64,000 nucleotides of DNA from Pectinatus cerevisiiphilus (GCF_004341685.1 NZ_SMAA01000005.1:123484-187483); one strand, 5' to 3'; positions 36,436 through 46,212 are shown, numbered from the stretch's first letter. The notes: generated by a model not told the origin, from the sequence alone. A program made the numbers and translations.

Positions 36436-37812
36436 ATGTTAAGGAAAATTCTTATTGCCAATCGCGGTGAAATAGCAGTCCGCATCATAAAAGCTTGTCG
36501 TGAGTTAGGCATTTTATCAGTGGCTGTCTATTCCGAAGCAGATAAAAACTCACTACATGTAAAACTGGCAGATGAAGCTTACTGCATCGGTGCCTCCCAG
36601 GCAAAAAAAAGTTATCTGGATATTTCAAGGATAATGACCATTGCCGTCCATGCCAAAGCTGATGCTATCCACCCGGGCTATGGTTTTCTAGCAGAAAATG
36701 CCAACTTTGCCAAAGCCTGCGTCAATGCTAATATAATTTTTATTGGTCCTTCAAGCCGTGCCATTGCCAATATGGGTGACAAGGCTATTGCCCGCCGTAC
36801 CATGGCCGCGGCTTCAGTACCTATTGTTCCCGGCACAAAAGATTTGATAACAGATTTCAATGAAGCCAAAAAAATTGCAGAAAACATCGGTTATCCCGTA
36901 CTGATAAAAGCTACTGCTGGTGGTGGCGGTAAAGGTATGCGGGTAGTTGAAAGCAGTGCTGACCTGGAAAAAGCACTCCATCAAGCTGCGCAGGAAGCCG
37001 AACGTTCCTTTGGTAATGCAGGTGTTTATCTTGAAAAATATTTAATCCACTCCCGCCATGTAGAAATACAGATAATGGCAGACAATTATGGCAACGCAGT
37101 CTATCTGGGGGAACGGGACTGTTCCGTACAAAGACGCCATCAAAAGCTGCTTGAAGAAGCCCCTTCGCCCATAATGAACAAACAGCTACGCGAAAAGATG
37201 GGCAATGCTGCCGTTGCTGCTGCAAAAGCAGTAAATTACAGTGGCGCTGGCACAGTAGAATTCATTGTTGATGAGCAGAAAAATTTCTATTTTATGGAAA
37301 TGAATACACGCATCCAAGTAGAACATCCTGTCACAGAAATGATAACCGGTACAGATTTAATAAAAACGCAGATATTAGTTGCCAGTGGTGAAACCTTACC
37401 CTGGTCACAAAATGACATTCATATAAACGGCTGGGCTCTTGAATGCCGTATCAATGCTGAAGACCCTTATAACAATTTCATGCCCTGCCCTGGCACAATC
37501 AAAACATACAAACCACCATCTGGCAAAGGAATCCGCATTGATAGCGCCATGTATGCGGGAAATGTTATCACCCCTTTTTATGATTCAATGATTGCCAAGG
37601 TTATTGTCTGGGCTCCTACCCGCAGTAAAGCCATAGAAAAAATGGCTGCTGCTTTAAAGGATTTTACTATATCAGGTGTAAAAACGACTATAGATATGCA
37701 CCGCAAATTACTTACTGACAAAATTTTCTGCAGCGGAAAAGCTGATACTAACTATCTAGAAGACCATCTGGAAGAAATTCTAAAAAAACCTTTTGCCGAA
37801 CCCAAAGATTAA
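36436..37812 (+). CDS. accC: Biotin carboxylase
   Basis: 458 residues. Carboxylates the biotin on the carrier with ATP and bicarbonate. The N-terminal RKILIANRGEIAVRII, ATP-grasp KATAGGGGKGMRVV, the FMEMNTRIQVEHPVTEMI active-site run and a full C-terminal domain are all present. 13 bases behind accB. Same remark on partner as for the carrier protein. Confidence 0.94.
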   Translation: MLRKILIANRGEIAVRIIKACRELGILSVAVYSEADKNSLHVKLADEAYCIGASQAKKSYLDISRIMTIAVHAKADAIHPGYGFLAENANFAKACVNANIIFIGPSSRAIANMGDKAIARRTMAAASVPIVPGTKDLITDFNEAKKIAENIGYPVLIKATAGGGGKGMRVVESSADLEKALHQAAQEAERSFGNAGVYLEKYLIHSRHVEIQIMADNYGNAVYLGERDCSVQRRHQKLLEEAPSPIMNKQLREKMGNAAVAAAKAVNYSGAGTVEFIVDEQKNFYFMEMNTRIQVEHPVTEMITGTDLIKTQILVASGETLPWSQNDIHINGWALECRINAEDPYNNFMPCPGTIKTYKPPSGKGIRIDSAMYAGNVITPFYDSMIAKVIVWAPTRSKAIEKMAAALKDFTISGVKTTIDMHRKLLTDKIFCSGKADTNYLEDHLEEILKKPFAEPKD

Positions 37813-37889
37813 TCCGTTTTGTCCATTCATTACCTCTTATTTGCATCTGGCAGTGAATTGAAAACATATATTTTTAGGAGGATAAATTT

Positions 37890-38678
37890 ATGAATTACGG
37901 TAATTGCACACCATCACAAGCGAGAAAACTGATTCGTGAAGGTAAAATAAACGTGCCTACAAGCGGTATATGCAATGGTTACGCACAAGCCAATATGGCA
38001 ATTTTACCTAAAGATTTGGCCTTTGACTTTCTCCTATTTTGCCAGCGCAATAAAAAACCATGTCCTGTCCTTGATGTGACAGAAGTTGGCAGCCCTATCC
38101 CCAGGCTCACTGCCCCTAATGCAGATTTACGCTATGATATTCCCCGCTATCGCATATATAGGCACGGTGAAATGACGGAGGAAGTTACGGATCTTGCTAA
38201 GTATTGGACAGATGACTTGGTGGCTTTCCTTCTAGGTTGTAGTTTTTCTTTTGAAAGCCCCATGCTAGAGGATGGACTTGAAGTCCGCCATATAACAGAC
38301 AATCACAACGTACCCATGTACAGGACAAATATAGAATGCGTTCCTGCCGGTGTCTTTCATGGTCCTATGGTCGTGTCAATGCGGCCAATGAAACCTGCTG
38401 ACGCCATTCGTGCTATACAGATAACTACTCGGATGCCTTTTGTACATGGAGCGCCAATCCATCTTGGTGATCCTGCGGCAATCGGTATAAAAAACATAGA
38501 CACTCCCGATTTTGGTGAACGTTCAGAAATACATGAAGGTGAAATTCCTGTATTCTGGGCTTGTGGCGTAACGCCCCAGTCTATCGCCATGACAGTAAAA
38601 CCTGACCTCATGATAACCCATGCCCCTGGTTATATGTTTATCACCGACATTCCTAACTCAAAACTGGCGATAATGTAA
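37890..38678 (+). CDS. DUF1445 protein, putative hydro-lyase / D-glutamate cyclase-like (YcsI)
   Basis: 262 residues. The family signature runs through CNGYAQANMAILP, AFLLGCSFSFE and HVPLHG-like PFVHGAPIHLGDP. Mammalian members interconvert D-glutamate and 5-oxo-D-proline, which suits its place beside 5-oxoprolinase genes; bacterial activity is inferred. AGGAGGAT precedes the ATG. A terminator follows 47 bases later. Confidence 0.87.
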   Translation: MNYGNCTPSQARKLIREGKINVPTSGICNGYAQANMAILPKDLAFDFLLFCQRNKKPCPVLDVTEVGSPIPRLTAPNADLRYDIPRYRIYRHGEMTEEVTDLAKYWTDDLVAFLLGCSFSFESPMLEDGLEVRHITDNHNVPMYRTNIECVPAGVFHGPMVVSMRPMKPADAIRAIQITTRMPFVHGAPIHLGDPAAIGIKNIDTPDFGERSEIHEGEIPVFWACGVTPQSIAMTVKPDLMITHAPGYMFITDIPNSKLAIM

Positions 38679-38724
38679 ACCCATAGTATTTCCTGCTATT
38701 ACAAATATTTTATATACTTAGACA

Positions 38725-38772
38725 AAAATAGTGTTCAGGCAGATTATAAAATCTACTGAACACTATTTTTTA
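38725..38772 (+). terminator. Terminator of the pxp-acc cluster
   Basis: Arms AAAATAGTGTTCAG and CTGAACACTATTTT with inner AGATT/AATCT pairing and a T tract. Confidence 0.85.
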
Positions 38773-38850
38773 GTTCATTATAATTATTTTTACCAATGGT
38801 GTTAAATACACATCTATCTACAAGACAGGCATTACTTATATTTCATTTAA

Positions 38851-39048
38851 TCAGCCTAAAATTTCTTGGACTCTTCCGACAATGCCATTATCCAGCCGCA
38901 CCTTTATTCCCCTATGGTGTACCTGGCTATTGGTCAATATATCTTTTACAATACCCTCGGTCAACTGTCCCGTCCTTTGGTGTTGCTTTTGTACTATTTT
39001 TACTCTGAGTCCAGGCTTAATATTTTTCCGTTCTGTTCCGTCCATCAT
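38851..39048 (-). CDS. YwbE family protein
   Basis: 65 residues when started at ATG 39048 (or 64 at 39045), where GAGGA lies ahead; a GTG further up at 39087 has no site. NIKPGLRVKIVQKQHQRTG, GIVKDILTNS and GIKVRLDNGIVGRVQEI are the DUF2196/YwbE pattern. Function unknown; an SH3-like nucleic-acid-binding fold has been suggested by shape only. Confidence 0.85.
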   Translation of the reverse strand: MMDGTERKNIKPGLRVKIVQKQHQRTGQLTEGIVKDILTNSQVHHRGIKVRLDNGIVGRVQEILG

Positions 39049-39131
39049 ATTCCTCATTTCTTTTATGCTGTCTTGTTTATCTTTCACTAAAAAAACAGAT
39101 ATAGCTGCCTTCTAACCAAACCAGCTTCTTC

Positions 39132-40073
39132 TTACATTATATTTTGTGGCTTTCCATCCAACCATTTAGCCACATTTTCAAAGGCAATAACAGCTCTTTT
39201 TTCCAATGCTTCTTTCGTAGCAAAACCAATATGCGGAGCTAACACAATATGTGGCGCTTTAAGCAATGGATTGTCTGCTGGGATAGGTGGTTCAACATCA
39301 AAAACATCCACACCGGCACCTGCTATCTGTCCATTTTCCAGTGCTTGTGCCAAAGCGTTGGCATCAACTACAGGCCCTCTTGCCGTATTTATTAAAATAG
39401 CTTCTTTTTTCATCAAATTTATTTTCTGCGTATTTATCAAACCGCGTGTACTATCATTAAGGGGAACATGCAGGGATACAATATCACAGCTTTGTAAAAT
39501 GCTGTCCATATCTGTAAATGTGTATTCGCTATTCTTCGGCGGATTACGTCTGTAACAATATACCTCGCAACCAAAGGCCTTTGCCAATGCAGCTGTTTTC
39601 AAGCCAATGGCACCGGCACCAATAACGCCGAATTTCTTGCCAGCCAATTCCCGTCCCAGAAGTCCAGCGCCAGTTTTTCCATTATACACGGCTTTACCAC
39701 ATTCATCTAATTTTCTATACAAAGCAATGCACATTCCCAGAACGAGCTCACTTACAGCTTCATTTGCATAACCAGAGCAATTAGACACTGTTATATTTTT
39801 TTTGTGGCAGTATTCCATGCCCACGTGGTCTACACCAGTAAAAGCTACTGAGAGCATTTTAAGCTCTGGACATTTTTCCAGAACATTATCCTTATAAGGT
39901 TTATTGGCAATCATAACAGCTTGCGCTCCTTGTGAACGCTTTATTTTTTCTCCATCGTCAGTTGCTGGACTGTTATAATAGACGACCTCCATCCTATCCT
40001 GCAATATTTCTTTTGCCAATTTTTGGCACTTTTCTTCACTGATTCCAATTGGTTCTACAATGGACAATCTCAT
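39132..40073 (-). CDS. D-isomer-specific 2-hydroxyacid dehydrogenase
   Basis: 313 residues; the Rossmann domain reads GVIGAGAIGLKTAALAKAFG, and catalytic Arg (NTARGP), Glu (VFDVEPP) and His (APHIGFAT) are in place. It reduces a 2-keto acid to a D-2-hydroxyacid with NADH, or the reverse. Substrate not evident; GGGAGGC precedes the ATG. Not clearly in an operon with neighbours. Confidence 0.88.
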   Translation of the reverse strand: MRLSIVEPIGISEEKCQKLAKEILQDRMEVVYYNSPATDDGEKIKRSQGAQAVMIANKPYKDNVLEKCPELKMLSVAFTGVDHVGMEYCHKKNITVSNCSGYANEAVSELVLGMCIALYRKLDECGKAVYNGKTGAGLLGRELAGKKFGVIGAGAIGLKTAALAKAFGCEVYCYRRNPPKNSEYTFTDMDSILQSCDIVSLHVPLNDSTRGLINTQKINLMKKEAILINTARGPVVDANALAQALENGQIAGAGVDVFDVEPPIPADNPLLKAPHIVLAPHIGFATKEALEKRAVIAFENVAKWLDGKPQNIM

Positions 40074-40323
40074 AAAAAAGCCTCCCTGAACTCTATTTTT
40101 CCTTAACTACAGCCCTCTCGATAGTTATACATGAATATTTTCAGGCAAAAACACGTATCTTCTCCAGTGCCCCTCCCATTGAAAGTATCTTCGAACCATA
40201 GCTTTTATATTATAAGCACTATTCAAAATAGTATAACGCGTTTTATTCTTAAAAGTATTTTATATAACTTTTTATAGATTAGATATATAAGTGCTTATTA
40301 CCTGCCAAAAAGAGAATTTAAAC
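40074..40323. other. Non-coding stretch
   Basis: A/T-rich; contains the upstream region of the 2-hydroxyacid dehydrogenase gene. I see no gene or clear motif in it. Confidence 0.5.
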
Positions 40324-40364
40324 CAAAAAGGCGGACAAAATTCTTCCATCATTTTGTCTGCCTT
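40324..40364 (-). terminator. Terminator of the biotin operon
   Basis: Minus strand arms AAGGCAGACAAAAT and ATTTTGTCCGCCTT followed by Ts, 180 bases past the bioA stop. Confidence 0.75.
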
Positions 40365-40545
40365 CTCTTATATTAAATAGGTTTAGTAGTCTACATAAAA
40401 AAACAAGCAATAGTTTATTTTCTTATGAGTTAAATGTATGTTATTGAAATTTAAGCTAAGTCCAGATTTCTATTACGATTTAATTTAAAAAAGATAGAAA
40501 GTAAATATCATCATGGAAGAATTGCATTTTCGAATAAAACTATAT

Positions 40546-41889
40546 CTAATGCAGTATCGTCTGCATAGCATCTTCACATTTGTCTACTGCCCTATCCAAT
40601 GTTTCTCTATCTATATTGAGCGCCGGATTAAAATACAATACATCACCGAGAGGTCTCAATAATAATCCTTTTTTCAATGCTTCTTTATATATTTGATAAC
40701 CTGTGCGCAACTTAGCATCAAATGGTTCTTTACTGTCTTTATTGCGAATCAATTCAATAGCATTAATAAGTCCTATATGGCGTATTTCTCCTACATTTTT
40801 ATGATTTCCCAACCTTTCTTCCAATTCATCATGTAAATATTTTCCCGTAGCTTGTGCATGTTCCAGTATCTGATCTCTACGTAATATCTTCTGCACCGCC
40901 AGCGCCGCGCTGCAACCGAGAGGGTTACCGCTATATGTATGGCTGTGCATAAAAGCCCGTCCTTCATTATAATCGGCATAAAAAGCGTCATAAATTTTTT
41001 TAGTAGTTATTGTCATCGCCATTGGCATATACCCACCTGTTAACCCTTTAGAAATGCACATAATATCTGGTGTTATTTTCGCATGATCACAAGCAAACAT
41101 CTTTCCTGTACGCCCAAAACCTGTAGCTATTTCATCAACAATAAGCAATATTCCCGTTTCATCACAAAGTTTCCGCAGCTTCTTCAAATAAAGAGCCGGA
41201 TAAATCCGCATTCCGGCACTTCCCTGTAGCAACGGTTCGACGATCATTGCCGCCGTTTCCTGCCCATAGCGGGAAAATGCTGCCTCCGCTTTTTCAAAAC
41301 ATTGACAGCTACATGTTTCTCTATTTTCATCATATGGGCAGCGGTAACAATCCGGTGCTTGAACATGTATAGTTTCCATAAGCATTGGTTTATAGATTTT
41401 CGCATAAAGATCCATGCTTCCTACTGAAAGTGCACCTATTGTTTCCCCATGATATCCTTCAGATAAGCACATGAAACGCGTCCTTTTCGGTTCTCCTGTT
41501 TGAGAATGATACTGGAACGCCATCTTCAGCGCACATTCCACTGATGCTGACCCATTATCAGAAAAATTGAATTTTGCCAACCCTTTAGGAACAACTTTTA
41601 TTAATTCTCTGCATAAATCAATAGCAGGTTCATGTGACAAATTGGCAAAAATAACATGTTCCAACTTATCAAGTTGCTTTTTTACTGCCTCATTTATATC
41701 TTTGTTGCAATGTCCCAGTAAATTACACCACCAAGAACTAATAATATCTATATATTCTTTACCGTCAATGTCATAAAGATAACTGCCCTTTCCATGATCA
41801 ATAACAATAGGTGGCAGCTCTTCATAGTCTTTCATTTGCGAGCATGGATGCCATATATACTTCAAATCATCTTCGACAAGCTTATTCAT
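40546..41889 (-). CDS. bioA: Adenosylmethionine-8-amino-7-oxononanoate aminotransferase
   Basis: 447-residue PLP enzyme that makes 7,8-diaminopelargonate from KAPA using SAM as amino donor. IWHPCSQMKDYE and IDIISSWWCNLLGHC mark BioA, DEIATGFGRTG holds the cofactor Asp and CISKGLTGGYMPM the PLP Lys. A Cys-rich insert (CYRCPYDENRETCSCQC) is conspicuous and could bind a metal. It follows bioD by 20 bases. Confidence 0.94.
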   Translation of the reverse strand: MNKLVEDDLKYIWHPCSQMKDYEELPPIVIDHGKGSYLYDIDGKEYIDIISSWWCNLLGHCNKDINEAVKKQLDKLEHVIFANLSHEPAIDLCRELIKVVPKGLAKFNFSDNGSASVECALKMAFQYHSQTGEPKRTRFMCLSEGYHGETIGALSVGSMDLYAKIYKPMLMETIHVQAPDCYRCPYDENRETCSCQCFEKAEAAFSRYGQETAAMIVEPLLQGSAGMRIYPALYLKKLRKLCDETGILLIVDEIATGFGRTGKMFACDHAKITPDIMCISKGLTGGYMPMAMTITTKKIYDAFYADYNEGRAFMHSHTYSGNPLGCSAALAVQKILRRDQILEHAQATGKYLHDELEERLGNHKNVGEIRHIGLINAIELIRNKDSKEPFDAKLRTGYQIYKEALKKGLLLRPLGDVLYFNPALNIDRETLDRAVDKCEDAMQTILH

Positions 41890-41909
41890 TTGATACGCTT
41901 CCTCTTATC

Positions 41910-42587
41910 TTATTCATAAAGTGCAGCCAACTCTTTAGTATCTATGTCTATATCTATATCACCGGCTTTTACAAGCGCAACTATCTTGATACCTGTCATG
42001 GCCTCAATCATTTTTATATTATCGTCCTGCATGAATCCACCCGTATAATTATTAAGTATAATTCCTTTTATTGGTAAAGAACGACTTTTCATATATTCGA
42101 CTGTAAGCACCACTGCATTTATCGTACCAAGCCCGGCATCAGCTACGATTACAGAGGGTAACGAAAGTTCTTTAATAATATCTTCCAAAAATAGTCTTTG
42201 CTGTGCATCATAACGAATGGGGCATATTATACCGCCGCTGCCTTCCATTGTAAGGTAATCAAATTGCTGTGCATTTTTATTGAACATTTTCTTTACCACA
42301 GCCATTTCCACAGGATTGCCTTCTATTTGCGATGCTAAATGCGGTGATACCGCTTTTTTATAAAGATATGGCACCAACATATCATCCGTTTGACCTATGT
42401 CAGCAAGACGATTTACATATCCGGCATCACTTTCGCCCACGCTGTCTGCTCCACTTATAGCTGCTTTATAGTATCCGCAGTTCAATCCTGCTTCACGTAA
42501 TTTTTTTACTATCAACCCAGTTACATATGTCTTGCCAATATCTGTTCCCGTACCCGTTATAAATAATCCTTTTGCTTTTCTTTTCAC
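41910..42587 (-). CDS. bioD: Dethiobiotin synthetase
   Basis: 225 residues. Closes the ureido ring of dethiobiotin from diaminopelargonate, CO2 and ATP. P-loop GTGTDIGKTYVT, EGSGGIICPI and NNYTGG are diagnostic. The GTG at 42587 is preferred because AAAGGAG stands eight bases ahead. Confidence 0.93.
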   Translation of the reverse strand: MKRKAKGLFITGTGTDIGKTYVTGLIVKKLREAGLNCGYYKAAISGADSVGESDAGYVNRLADIGQTDDMLVPYLYKKAVSPHLASQIEGNPVEMAVVKKMFNKNAQQFDYLTMEGSGGIICPIRYDAQQRLFLEDIIKELSLPSVIVADAGLGTINAVVLTVEYMKSRSLPIKGIILNNYTGGFMQDDNIKMIEAMTGIKIVALVKAGDIDIDIDTKELAALYE

Positions 42588-42612
42588 AATAAATACTCCT
42601 TTCCCCAATACA

Positions 42613-43173
42613 TCACTTTGCCGACATTAAATGAAAAACAGGAACCAATTTTTTACCTAGTATAGCTGCTAATATACACAGCATAATATCACCTGGCACA
42701 GCCAGAACAAATCCATACAAAAATAGCATCCATACACTTAATGCTTTTCCGAGGTAAAAATTGCTTATAAAATAACAGTACAACAATCCGCATGTATAAA
42801 CGATAACAAGTCCTGCAAAATTTGCTGCTAAAAGCCTTTTATACGACGGGCAATTTTCTCCGCCCGCAATACAGCCCGTTAAATAACTGCCTAAGATAAA
42901 ACCAACAAGGTAGCCAAAGGTAGGCTGCAATATATAGCCTGGCCCACCTCCTTCAACAAAAACGGGCACGCCAATGAGTCCTAATAGTACATATATACCA
43001 ACGCTAACAGCTCCTAATCTACCACCAAGAAAAATCCCCGCCAGCATTGTAAATAACAATTGTAATGTAAATGGCACAACAGGTACCGGTATTTTTATAA
43101 ATGCCCCTATTGCAATCAATGCCGTGAACAACCCACACAAAATAATTTCACGCTGTTTTATTCTTGCAAACAT
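42613..43173 (-). CDS. bioY: Biotin ECF transporter S component BioY
   Basis: 186 residues, about six membrane segments; PVPVVPFTLQLLFTMLAGIFLG and YILQPTFGYLVGFILG are BioY hallmarks. Binds biotin and works with the shared EcfAA'T module, not encoded here. First gene of bioY-bioD-bioA, behind a BirA-like operator. The operon lacks bioB, F, C, H in this window. Confidence 0.94.
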   Translation of the reverse strand: MFARIKQREIILCGLFTALIAIGAFIKIPVPVVPFTLQLLFTMLAGIFLGGRLGAVSVGIYVLLGLIGVPVFVEGGGPGYILQPTFGYLVGFILGSYLTGCIAGGENCPSYKRLLAANFAGLVIVYTCGLLYCYFISNFYLGKALSVWMLFLYGFVLAVPGDIMLCILAAILGKKLVPVFHLMSAK

Positions 43174-43255
43174 ACTTAGCCAACTCCCATGTCATTAATT
43201 TAAGCAAACATCTTTACTTTTTCTTTTCGTTAATTATTAAATCATAAAAATTAAC

Positions 43256-43290
43256 TATAGTCAACCTTTATAATTTTCAGGTTAACAATA
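43256..43290 (-). promoter_or_regulatory. BirA-like operator ahead of bioY
   Basis: TATAGTCAACC, 13 bases, GGTTAACAATA: an inverted repeat close to the BirA consensus TTGTTAACC-N-GGTTAACAA. Biotin-charged BirA would shut off the operon (established for BirA; inferred here). A second GGTTTACC lies at 43295-43302. Confidence 0.65.
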
Positions 43291-43481
43291 ATTTTGGTTT
43301 ACCTCTTTTTTCTTAAAACCATTTGCCATTAAAATAGTTTCATTAGCATATTGCCCAATGTTGTAGTAACACTAACAAACAGCAGTTACAGTTAATAAAA
43401 GAACTGCTTTAACGGTCATATTAGGAAATCTGCTTTAGTATCAGTAAATTTATGCATTTTCGTAGTTAATTACTAATACAC
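43291..43481. other. Non-coding stretch between bioY and the M29 aminopeptidase gene
   Basis: A/T-rich; no gene seen. The bioY promoter is expected here. Confidence 0.45.
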
Positions 43482-43513
43482 AAAAAAGACAGCAAGATAA
43501 AATCCCGCTGCCT
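43482..43513 (-). terminator. Terminator of the M29 aminopeptidase gene
   Basis: Minus strand AGGCAGCGGGAT and ATCTTGCTGTCT (12 bp with G-U pairs), then six Ts. Confidence 0.75.
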
Positions 43514-43587
43514 AAATATTTTTTGCAATTTTATGGACACGATTATTAACAACAATTCAAATCTGCTCAATCTGACTGTGATAAAAT

Positions 43588-44796
43588 TTACTTCAAATTT
43601 TCCGGATTAAGACATTGCAGTTCATCTGGAACAAAAAGACCGTTCTTTCTTATCAATTTTCCATCAAAATATATTTCTCCGCCGCCGTGTTCTTCTGTCT
43701 GTACCAAAACAAGATCCCAATGCACTGATGACCGGTTTGTGTTATCGGCATCATCATAGGCACAGCCTGGTGTAAAGTGTAAACTCCCACTTATTTTTTC
43801 ATCAAACAATGTATCCTTCATAGGAAAAGTTATATATGGATTAAGGCCAAAGGAAAATTCGCCTATATAGCGTGCACCAGCATCTGTATCAAGAATTTTA
43901 TTTAATTCCACATTTTTGTCAGCAGCCGTCGCTTTTATTATCTTACCATTTTTGAAGATGAGTGATATATTGGTAAAAGTGACTCCCTGATAAACTGCCG
44001 GTGTATTATACGTTATCGTTCCGTTTACAGAATCCTTTACTGGAGCTGTATACAATTCCCCATCAGGTATATTGCATTCTCCAGAACATTTTATCGCCGG
44101 CATATTTTTTATGGAAAATTTTATATCTGTTCCCGGTCCTTTTATTTGCACCGTATCCGTTTTTTCCATAAGCGTTTTAAGCGGTGTCATAGCTTCATTG
44201 AGTTTCCTATAGTCAAGATTGCACACAGCGAAAAAATAATCGGTAAATTTTTCAGTGCTCATATTTGCCAACTGTGCCATAGCTGAATTTGGGTAACGCA
44301 ATATACACCATTTTGTACAAGGCACCCTGATGTCCCCATGTACAGGCTTTAACCAATACATTTGATAAAGCTTCATACGGTCTTGTGGTACATCACTTAA
44401 TTCACTGACATTATTACTGCCGCGCACTGCTATATAAGCGTCCATCTCCCGCATACGCATTGCTTCATAATCCGCAATAAGCTGCATTTGTTCTTTTTGT
44501 GCGCCGAGTACCAGCTCTCTCTGCAGTTCCTGCATCTTCACTGTCAAGAAAGGGATTGCCCCTGCTTTATATGTTTCCCTTACCAAAGCTTTACCAAGTT
44601 CAAGCCCGTCGTCAAATACTTCTATAAGTATTTTTTCATTTGCTTCAAGATGTGTCGAATAATTTATAAGATTGTGTGCCAATACTTCTATACGTTTATC
44701 CAAATCAAATGCCCCCTCAATATTAGTCTCGATAAAAGTGTAGTCTATACTGTCTCTTTTTTCAACAATAATAAGTAAACCTGTATGATTATCCAT
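43588..44796 (-). CDS. M29-family aminopeptidase
   Basis: 402 residues. Metal-dependent aminopeptidase of the AmpS/thermophilic type. The C-terminal half has the ligand set SGECNIPDGE, GEFSFGLNP, GSLHFTPG and SSVHWDLV. Trims N-terminal residues from peptides in the cytoplasm. Ribosome site at the chosen ATG is weak, so the start could lie slightly downstream. Monocistronic. Confidence 0.87.
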   Translation of the reverse strand: MDNHTGLLIIVEKRDSIDYTFIETNIEGAFDLDKRIEVLAHNLINYSTHLEANEKILIEVFDDGLELGKALVRETYKAGAIPFLTVKMQELQRELVLGAQKEQMQLIADYEAMRMREMDAYIAVRGSNNVSELSDVPQDRMKLYQMYWLKPVHGDIRVPCTKWCILRYPNSAMAQLANMSTEKFTDYFFAVCNLDYRKLNEAMTPLKTLMEKTDTVQIKGPGTDIKFSIKNMPAIKCSGECNIPDGELYTAPVKDSVNGTITYNTPAVYQGVTFTNISLIFKNGKIIKATAADKNVELNKILDTDAGARYIGEFSFGLNPYITFPMKDTLFDEKISGSLHFTPGCAYDDADNTNRSSVHWDLVLVQTEEHGGGEIYFDGKLIRKNGLFVPDELQCLNPENLK

Positions 44797-45054
44797 CTAT
44801 TTTTATAATGCGTTTATCCCCTATACACGACAAACGCATGAATAAAAAAACATTCAATGAAGCATCCAGACTGTATAATTTAAAGAAAACAGGAAAAGGA
44901 TAATCCTTACAATGCATGAAGCATCGTGATACCTTCTTCTTATTATTGGAGTGTATTTATCAAAAAAAATATAGTATAATAAAAATGTTGTGCTTAGATC
45001 CAGTAAAACAGTATAAGTTTTTTATAATTTTCACAACTGAAGGGACATATATTG

Positions 45055-46110
45055 ATGCGTAATTGTTTTAGACAAAACAAGATACTTTTCTTTTTTTCAC
45101 TCGGTTTTTTACTATTTTATGCATGCTTTGTTTTCTTCATGCATACGCCGTGGTACACGGCAGCACAATTTAAGTTTGCTTATCACAACCATAACACTGC
45201 TATATTAATGCGGACAATAGATCTAGAATCGGTCATATCCAATGGATATGATGATGTGACATGTGATTTATTTATCTATAACAGTAATATACAGCCTAAA
45301 ACAAAACAAACCTTTGAGCAATTTTATAAACTGATCAAAAAAGATATCTGCGACGGAACTTTGGTAATGATAGATAAGTATTTAAAGGATAATGTTTGGC
45401 ATGAACCAACAGGAACCTCTGTCCTAAAAGGTCGCGAGATGGGTATAGATTATGATGAATTGCTTGAACGGTCAATGCTCCGCAATACTTCCATAAAAGG
45501 GATTGGTTCATTGTCAAAGGATGACAATGGCAATTATATTCTTCCCGTAACGGTAGCGGATAGATATACAGATACCGATTTTGTCATTAACTTATTACTG
45601 CAAAAGAACACTGAGGGAATATGGAAAATAACCAAAATTATTAATTACCGTAATTACCTCGAACATGTACGCAATCTATACAATGCTGATATAACGACCT
45701 ATATAAATGATACCAAGGCACAAACTGCGGAATATAATCGCACATTTCAAGGAATACAGCTAAAATTTCAGGCAATGACCAAGCCTATAGGTGCTAATAT
45801 CTCAAACGATCAAAGGGCACAAATACAAAAATTTATATTGTCTGAAGTAATTCCGGCATACACCTCACATGAAAACTATTTACAGAATGTAAATGTACCA
45901 CCTGGGGCATCACATTTGCACATGCTGCGCTTGCAAAGTAATGCTAAAACTATAGAAGCTTGGAAATATTTTGCCGAAGGTATAGGAAAAGATTCAAAAG
46001 ACGATTTGTCAAAAGCTGAATGCAGTCATCAGGAAGCATTGGTTCTCGAACAAAAAGTATCAGATATAATGAATAAAATGCCCGCTTTATTCGTTCCTGA
46101 AATACCATAA
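45055..46110 (+). CDS. Membrane-anchored DUF2939 protein, unknown function
   Basis: 351 residues. One N-terminal membrane segment (about 12-30, ILFFFSLGFLLFYACFVFF) with the rest outside the cytoplasm. TPWYTAAQFKFAYHNHNTA matches the DUF2939 opening, in which a domain follows that predicts alpha/beta structure. Residues 210-345 are helical and charged. ATG at 45055 with GAAGGGA upstream. Monocistronic with a strong terminator. No function proposed. Confidence 0.75.
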   Translation: MRNCFRQNKILFFFSLGFLLFYACFVFFMHTPWYTAAQFKFAYHNHNTAILMRTIDLESVISNGYDDVTCDLFIYNSNIQPKTKQTFEQFYKLIKKDICDGTLVMIDKYLKDNVWHEPTGTSVLKGREMGIDYDELLERSMLRNTSIKGIGSLSKDDNGNYILPVTVADRYTDTDFVINLLLQKNTEGIWKITKIINYRNYLEHVRNLYNADITTYINDTKAQTAEYNRTFQGIQLKFQAMTKPIGANISNDQRAQIQKFILSEVIPAYTSHENYLQNVNVPPGASHLHMLRLQSNAKTIEAWKYFAEGIGKDSKDDLSKAECSHQEALVLEQKVSDIMNKMPALFVPEIP

Positions 46111-46168
46111 CCTTATCAGTATGAGAAATGGGCTCAATACATCATAAGATATTAAAAAAATTCATATA

Positions 46169-46212
46169 AAAAACAAGACCATATCAAATTTTAGATATGG
46201 TCTTGTTTTTTA
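46169..46212. terminator. Bidirectional terminator after the DUF2939 gene
   Basis: A 17-bp arm pair AAAAACAAGACCATATC / GATATGGTCTTGTTTTT with an 8-base loop. Confidence 0.87.

Noticed and set aside
36436..37812. Pyruvate or acetyl-CoA carboxylase assignment for accBC
   Set aside because: No carboxyltransferase genes of those enzymes are present; context is pxpBC. The fatty-acid role cannot be excluded from this window alone.
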